From: an uncultured Pseudobdellovibrionaceae bacterium
GTDB lineage: Bacteria; Bdellovibrionota; Bdellovibrionia; Bdellovibrionales; Bdellovibrionaceae
Length of the DNA stretch: 16,238 nt
Reading direction: 5' to 3'
Assembly: GCA_937900305.1 (NCBI GenBank)
Contig: CALCCV010000396.1
Location: forward strand, 1-16,238
Numbering within the stretch: the stretch's first letter is position 1; each line of letters starts with the position of its first letter. Of the stretch, positions 12,843 to 16,238 are shown piece by piece. A program made the translations under genes and the position numbers. A model generated the notes under the pieces. The model ran no database searches, was not told where the DNA came from, and saw only the letters and a program-made list of their open reading frames with translations.

Positions 12843-15359
12843 TTAATTTCGTTGCTCGATCACTTCATCAATCCTCGGCTCTCGCAAAAAACAGCCGATT
12901 TTGCCAATATCTTCTGGCAACACAGCTGCTGTTTTCTCAAAATCTGTAACTGTGTAGTGATCTAGCACCCGCGAAAAGCGAGCTGAGTAACCCGATGGAC
13001 TTAAATATTTCACCAGCGCATTTTGCAACCGATTCTCCGAAGGTTTGCAGGCCACAACAGCTCCATCGCGCATTAAGACCTCTTCGACACTATTTTTACC
13101 TTCACGGAACAGGAAGTTTTTCAATTCTTCGTTGATCGCATTCAAGTCTGTTGCATCCACAACTTCTTTAGTATCGACTGAATTGCCACCTAAACTCGCA
13201 GTCAACTGCACCTTGTCTCCAACCAGCTGCGCCTTTAGCTTGTACTCTTGCGAATAGTGACTGACGACACTGTCAATGGCCGTTTTCGCCTTAGAGTTTC
13301 CAAACACTTCAGCGATTTGCGCCTGACGCTTGAGAAGTTTGACCAATGCGGTATTTCTCATGAACTCTGGCCAGTTCGTTTGTTCGATGGCCCAACGAAT
13401 GTCCTCAGGAGTCACATCAAGAATATTTTTGGCCATCCACGCAAGATCGGCGTAAGTCATTTTTTTCCAAGCTTCAGGTAAATAAATGATCGGCTCAGTA
13501 AAACGACGATAGTCTTTGCCATTGAATGTGTAGGGCTCCGAAATAAATTTGTCGGACAAACTATTGAACTGTCCCGCGGAAGTCATTGATCCCATAGACA
13601 TACCCAGATCATGTTGGGCTTCAACGTAGGTGTATCCTTTTGAGTTCTTACCATCTCGGATCAAATATCCTTTCGCGTTGTCGTCTTTCACGTCGTGATT
13701 GGCAATCCACATGTTGAAAAGTGCGCTGCCTTTCAGAACACGATCCTCTTCAGCATCTTGGTTGTTTAGCGCGATCGGACCACCACGGATCAAACCATCA
13801 CCTTGAAACTCAACCATGCTTTCGCGAAACATGACAAAATGATATGTTTCCAAGCCATTGACCTTATTATCTCCCAATGCTTCTTTTACGTTTTTCAAAA
13901 CTTCATCGAAATCACCCAGTTGGCCGCCGCCCAACAGATAGGGCGCCAACTTCAGCTTGTAAGGTGAATTTTGTAAGCACGTTGCGAGGGTCTGATAATT
14001 CGTCACGACCACGTCCTGACCGTTTGACTTACAAGCTGTCTCCGGCGTTGTATTTTTCGGATCGAAAATCAAAATCGTGCCTTTTTCGCGAGAAAAACCC
14101 GGGCCAAATGTGTAAACCAGATCTTGAAATCTACCACCGGCGGCCATGTAAATGCGATTGGCAATGACTTCGGTTTGCATCTCGTCACCCCACTTCAATT
14201 TCCACGACAGACCATACTGATCTTTCACATCAATTTTGGCAGAGGTTGAGGTGTCTTTCGTTTTGTCATAGATCATCACGCGCATCGCTTTTTTCAAGCT
14301 AAACTTTTTAAGTTTCTCGTCGCTGTTTTGGACCATGGATTCAATATCTTTTTCTAATGTGGACCAATGAGCCTTCGCATCCTTGCCGCGCGCTTTGATC
14401 TCTTCACGAGTCAACCAACCAGGATTGTCTTTTGAGATGTCGAGTTTGCCGAGCTCAGAAGTGGCCTTTGGAGAAATATCAAACTGCAAACCAGTGAGGA
14501 TCTGCTCTTTTTGATGATCAAAACCCTTCTTCACACCTTCTGATGTCGCAGCAATAAATTTCTTTGCGGCTTCTTCCGGCATCGCTAGAGCCTTTTTCTC
14601 CATATTTGCTTTTGTTTTTGCAAGAAAAAGGGCTGAATCTTGTTCGAACTTAACTCTTTGCTCTTCAGAAGGCACGGGACTAATCACGGGTACAAATGTA
14701 TTGGCGATTTGCGTTCCCATTCCCACAGTATCGAGCATCTTTCCCTGTCCGTTGCCGATGGGAATCGGAATTCCCTGAGGCCATGGACTGGTGCCGGGAA
14801 ATAGCTTCTCCATTCGCAAAGGCATCTGTGCCGCAACCGAATAAATGATTCGCCGAGCGGTCGTCAAAGCCCGCGACAAACTTTCAATGGAATCAGATGA
14901 ATCGGATTTCTTTGTATCTTCCAAAAGCTCCAGCGCCGTATTCAGAAATTCGACATTGTCTTCCAAGTCGCTCATTTTCAATTTCATTTCTGCGAGAGAA
15001 GTAATTTGCCCCGCCAACGCCGGGTCATCTTTTTGAACGTCATCTTTGACTGCATCATAAATTTTTTCAAATTTCGGTTTTTCGCCAGAAGCAGAAGCTT
15101 TTGCGACCTGCCGGTGAGCCACGATTTCTTTCTTGAGCCATTTTTTTGCATTATCAATGGCCTTTTGGACTGATTTCCTCGAGGACGGATCAGGAGGGCG
15201 CAACCCTAAAGTCTTAAACATGACCGAGTCCGAAGATAGCAAGACAGCTGGATAATTTTTAGGCACTGTACCAACGATCGTTAGATCGCCGGCCAAGGTC
15301 GCTGACCCCGCAAAAGTTCCTAAAATCACAAGGGGAAGCCCCAAAATCGATTTGCGCAT
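12843..15359 (-). CDS. Large exported protein with atypical-kinase-like motifs
   Basis: The 838-residue protein starts at ATG 15359 (GAGGAAAGG upstream) with a Sec signal peptide (MRKSILGLPLVILGTFAGSATLAG), so it acts in the periplasm or outside. Residues about 60-380 are mostly helical, charged and partly coiled-coil-like. From 384 a kinase-like order of motifs appears: LSWKLKWGDEMQTEVIANRIYMAAGG, with a candidate nucleotide-binding Lys (387 or 389) and Glu397; FNMWIANHDVKDDN, with Asp556, Lys558 and Asn561 as a catalytic loop; and AQHDLGMSMGS, with Asp584 as the metal-binding DLG. This resembles the PI3K/HipA/CotH-like atypical kinase layout and some uncharacterised secreted bacterial proteins. 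The last 200 residues have no recognised domain. It has its own terminator and is divergent from a broken secreted gene. Kinase activity is inference; the ORF and export are secure. Confidence 0.8.
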   Translation of the reverse strand: MRKSILGLPLVILGTFAGSATLAGDLTIVGTVPKNYPAVLLSSDSVMFKTLGLRPPDPSSRKSVQKAIDNAKKWLKKEIVAHRQVAKASASGEKPKFEKIYDAVKDDVQKDDPALAGQITSLAEMKLKMSDLEDNVEFLNTALELLEDTKKSDSSDSIESLSRALTTARRIIYSVAAQMPLRMEKLFPGTSPWPQGIPIPIGNGQGKMLDTVGMGTQIANTFVPVISPVPSEEQRVKFEQDSALFLAKTKANMEKKALAMPEEAAKKFIAATSEGVKKGFDHQKEQILTGLQFDISPKATSELGKLDISKDNPGWLTREEIKARGKDAKAHWSTLEKDIESMVQNSDEKLKKFSLKKAMRVMIYDKTKDTSTSAKIDVKDQYGLSWKLKWGDEMQTEVIANRIYMAAGGRFQDLVYTFGPGFSREKGTILIFDPKNTTPETACKSNGQDVVVTNYQTLATCLQNSPYKLKLAPYLLGGGQLGDFDEVLKNVKEALGDNKVNGLETYHFVMFRESMVEFQGDGLIRGGPIALNNQDAEEDRVLKGSALFNMWIANHDVKDDNAKGYLIRDGKNSKGYTYVEAQHDLGMSMGSMTSAGQFNSLSDKFISEPYTFNGKDYRRFTEPIIYLPEAWKKMTYADLAWMAKNILDVTPEDIRWAIEQTNWPEFMRNTALVKLLKRQAQIAEVFGNSKAKTAIDSVVSHYSQEYKLKAQLVGDKVQLTASLGGNSVDTKEVVDATDLNAINEELKNFLFREGKNSVEEVLMRDGAVVACKPSENRLQNALVKYLSPSGYSARFSRVLDHYTVTDFEKTAAVLPEDIGKIGCFLREPRIDEVIEQRN

Positions 15360-15668
15360 AAATACCTTTCCTCACAAAAGTGTGTCGATGATGATTTCCG
15401 TTCGATTTTGAGTAATGCAAAAGAATGGCCGCCCAAACGATCGTGCGAGACCCTATTCTCAACCTAAGGTACCCCCTTTCTAAAGCCGGCCTCACCGACT
15501 TATTTCTGCGAATCCACCAGCAGAGGTTCCCCTCGCCATTGGCAAGTCTCCGCTTCACAATAAAACGTTCTCCCCCTTGATCTCCGAAACGGCTCAATGT
15601 GCAGCGAAAATTATTATCAATGTAAAATAGTCTTAGTTGTTGCTCCTCATCTTTCGTAAGGAGACCTC
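15360..15668. promoter_or_regulatory. Divergent promoter region
   Basis: This 309-bp gap separates the kinase-like gene (-) from the exported Ig-like ORF (+) and holds no convincing gene. For the + gene, TAAAAT at 15623-15628 is a fair -10, with no good -35, and AAGGAGA precedes the start. For the - gene no clear promoter boxes were found; its Shine-Dalgarno is GAGGAAAGG. A 112-residue - strand frame across the region looks random. Confidence 0.4.
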
Positions 15669-16148
15669 ATGAACACAAATTTTAGCAAAATTATTTTAGG
15701 AACCTTCGTCGCCATTTCCTCGGCCCTCATATTTCCTTCACAGGCATCAGCCGACACTTACTGCGACTTGTTTCCGACAAGTCTAGAATGAGAGCCACTA
15801 AAACCCTTGTCGATTTCTGGTCTAGATCGAGTCGATGTGAATGAGGGCGGCAATAAAAGATTCTCCGTCTCAATATCTGGTGGCAACGGCATCGTAAGTT
15901 TAGAGTGGGACCTGGATCGAGATCTCAGAGATCAGATCAAAATTCGCGACTCACAAGCCGAAATCACAGATGCTATCAAACGAAATGACAAACAAAGAAT
16001 CACCGTGACAGCCCGCGATCAGCGAGGTCAATATGCCACTGTCACCTTCAAGGTCGAAGTCAACTTGAGTGAACTCGCAAGTCCATCTGTCTTCAATTAT
16101 ATCGAATACAATATCCATGACCTCTTTATTTTCATCGTAACTTCCTAG
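15669..16148 (+). pseudogene. Exported Ig/PKD-like protein interrupted by an in-frame TGA
   Basis: A strong start (AAGGAGACC, then ATG 15669) opens a Sec signal peptide (MNTNFSKIILGTFVAISSAL, ending near QASA-DT) and a short mature stretch ending SLE. TGA follows at 15789-15791 after 40 codons. Beyond it the same frame stays open for 118 codons to TAG at 16146-16148. It encodes one Ig/PKD-like beta domain: ISGLDRVDVNEGG, FSVSISGGNGIVSLEWDLD, then RITVTARDQRGQYATVTFKVEV. The downstream part has no ribosome site or ATG of its own, so the two pieces look like one roughly 158-codon gene split by a point nonsense change (CGA or TGG to TGA). The last 20 residues are AT-rich and less protein-like. 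Readthrough or an independent 40-residue peptide cannot be excluded. Confidence 0.65.
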
Positions 16149-16238
16149 AATGCAAATTTCAAAGTCGGAAATTGAGTTATAATAGTTATGTATACTATTT
16201 AAATATCTATAAGCATGTAGAAAGCCACAGACGAGTAT
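16149..16238. other. AT-rich tail of the window
   Basis: Ninety bases with no coding signal. ATAGT-TATGTAT-ACTAT and nearby TATAAT-like strings suggest a promoter or an A/T-rich gene border, but no gene is visible to which they could be assigned. Confidence 0.3.

Noticed and set aside
15259..15597. 112-residue - strand ORF over the start of the kinase-like gene
   Set aside because: Different frame from the signal-peptide gene with a strong Shine-Dalgarno; no family features.

Overview
The window looks like chromosomal DNA of a Gram-negative, Bdellovibrio-like (Bdellovibrionota) bacterium. This is inferred from the mix of genes. LpxC shows there is lipid A. A TIGR02147-family regulator is typical of Bdellovibrio and Fibrobacter. 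There is also a large periplasmic tail-specific protease, many Sec-exported proteins of unknown function, moderate G+C and AT-rich gene borders. No tRNA, rRNA, CRISPR array, insertion sequence or phage gene was seen.

Layout. Left (163-3384): a short ComEC/Rec2-type membrane protein overlaps a small ORF by 4 nt on the + strand. It converges on alanine dehydrogenase (ald), which lies downstream of lpxC on the - strand. Centre-left (3664-4964): a TIGR02147 regulator overlaps a small secreted protein by 4 nt, a clear two-gene unit. Next (4965-6110): a GC-rich repeat island, a - strand gene joining a SWIM zinc finger to a DnaJ-type J-domain, and a divergent small one-helix membrane protein. Centre (6191-10406): all on the - strand, a di-haem lipoprotein with an internal PKD-like domain, a SAM-dependent methyltransferase whose 3' end is frameshifted, and a coupled pair for a thiamine-diphosphate 2-oxoacid dehydrogenase E1 (beta and alpha). 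Right (10449-15359): a tail-specific protease lies 42 bp upstream of E1 alpha, and further upstream is an 838-residue exported protein with atypical-kinase-like motifs. Far right: a divergent exported Ig/PKD-like protein is broken by one in-frame TGA.

Transcription. On the - strand the likely units are kinase-like gene (own terminator at 12750-12797); protease-E1alpha-E1beta-methyltransferase (gaps of 42, -1 and 4 bp); di-haem lipoprotein; SWIM-J gene; and lpxC with ald. A stable hairpin that would bury the Shine-Dalgarno of E1 alpha separates it from the protease gene and may uncouple their expression.

The most notable items are the exported kinase-like protein, the SWIM-J fusion, the frameshifted methyltransferase tail, the TGA-interrupted secreted gene, and the regulator/small secreted protein pair. 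All family calls are from reading motifs; no database search was run.
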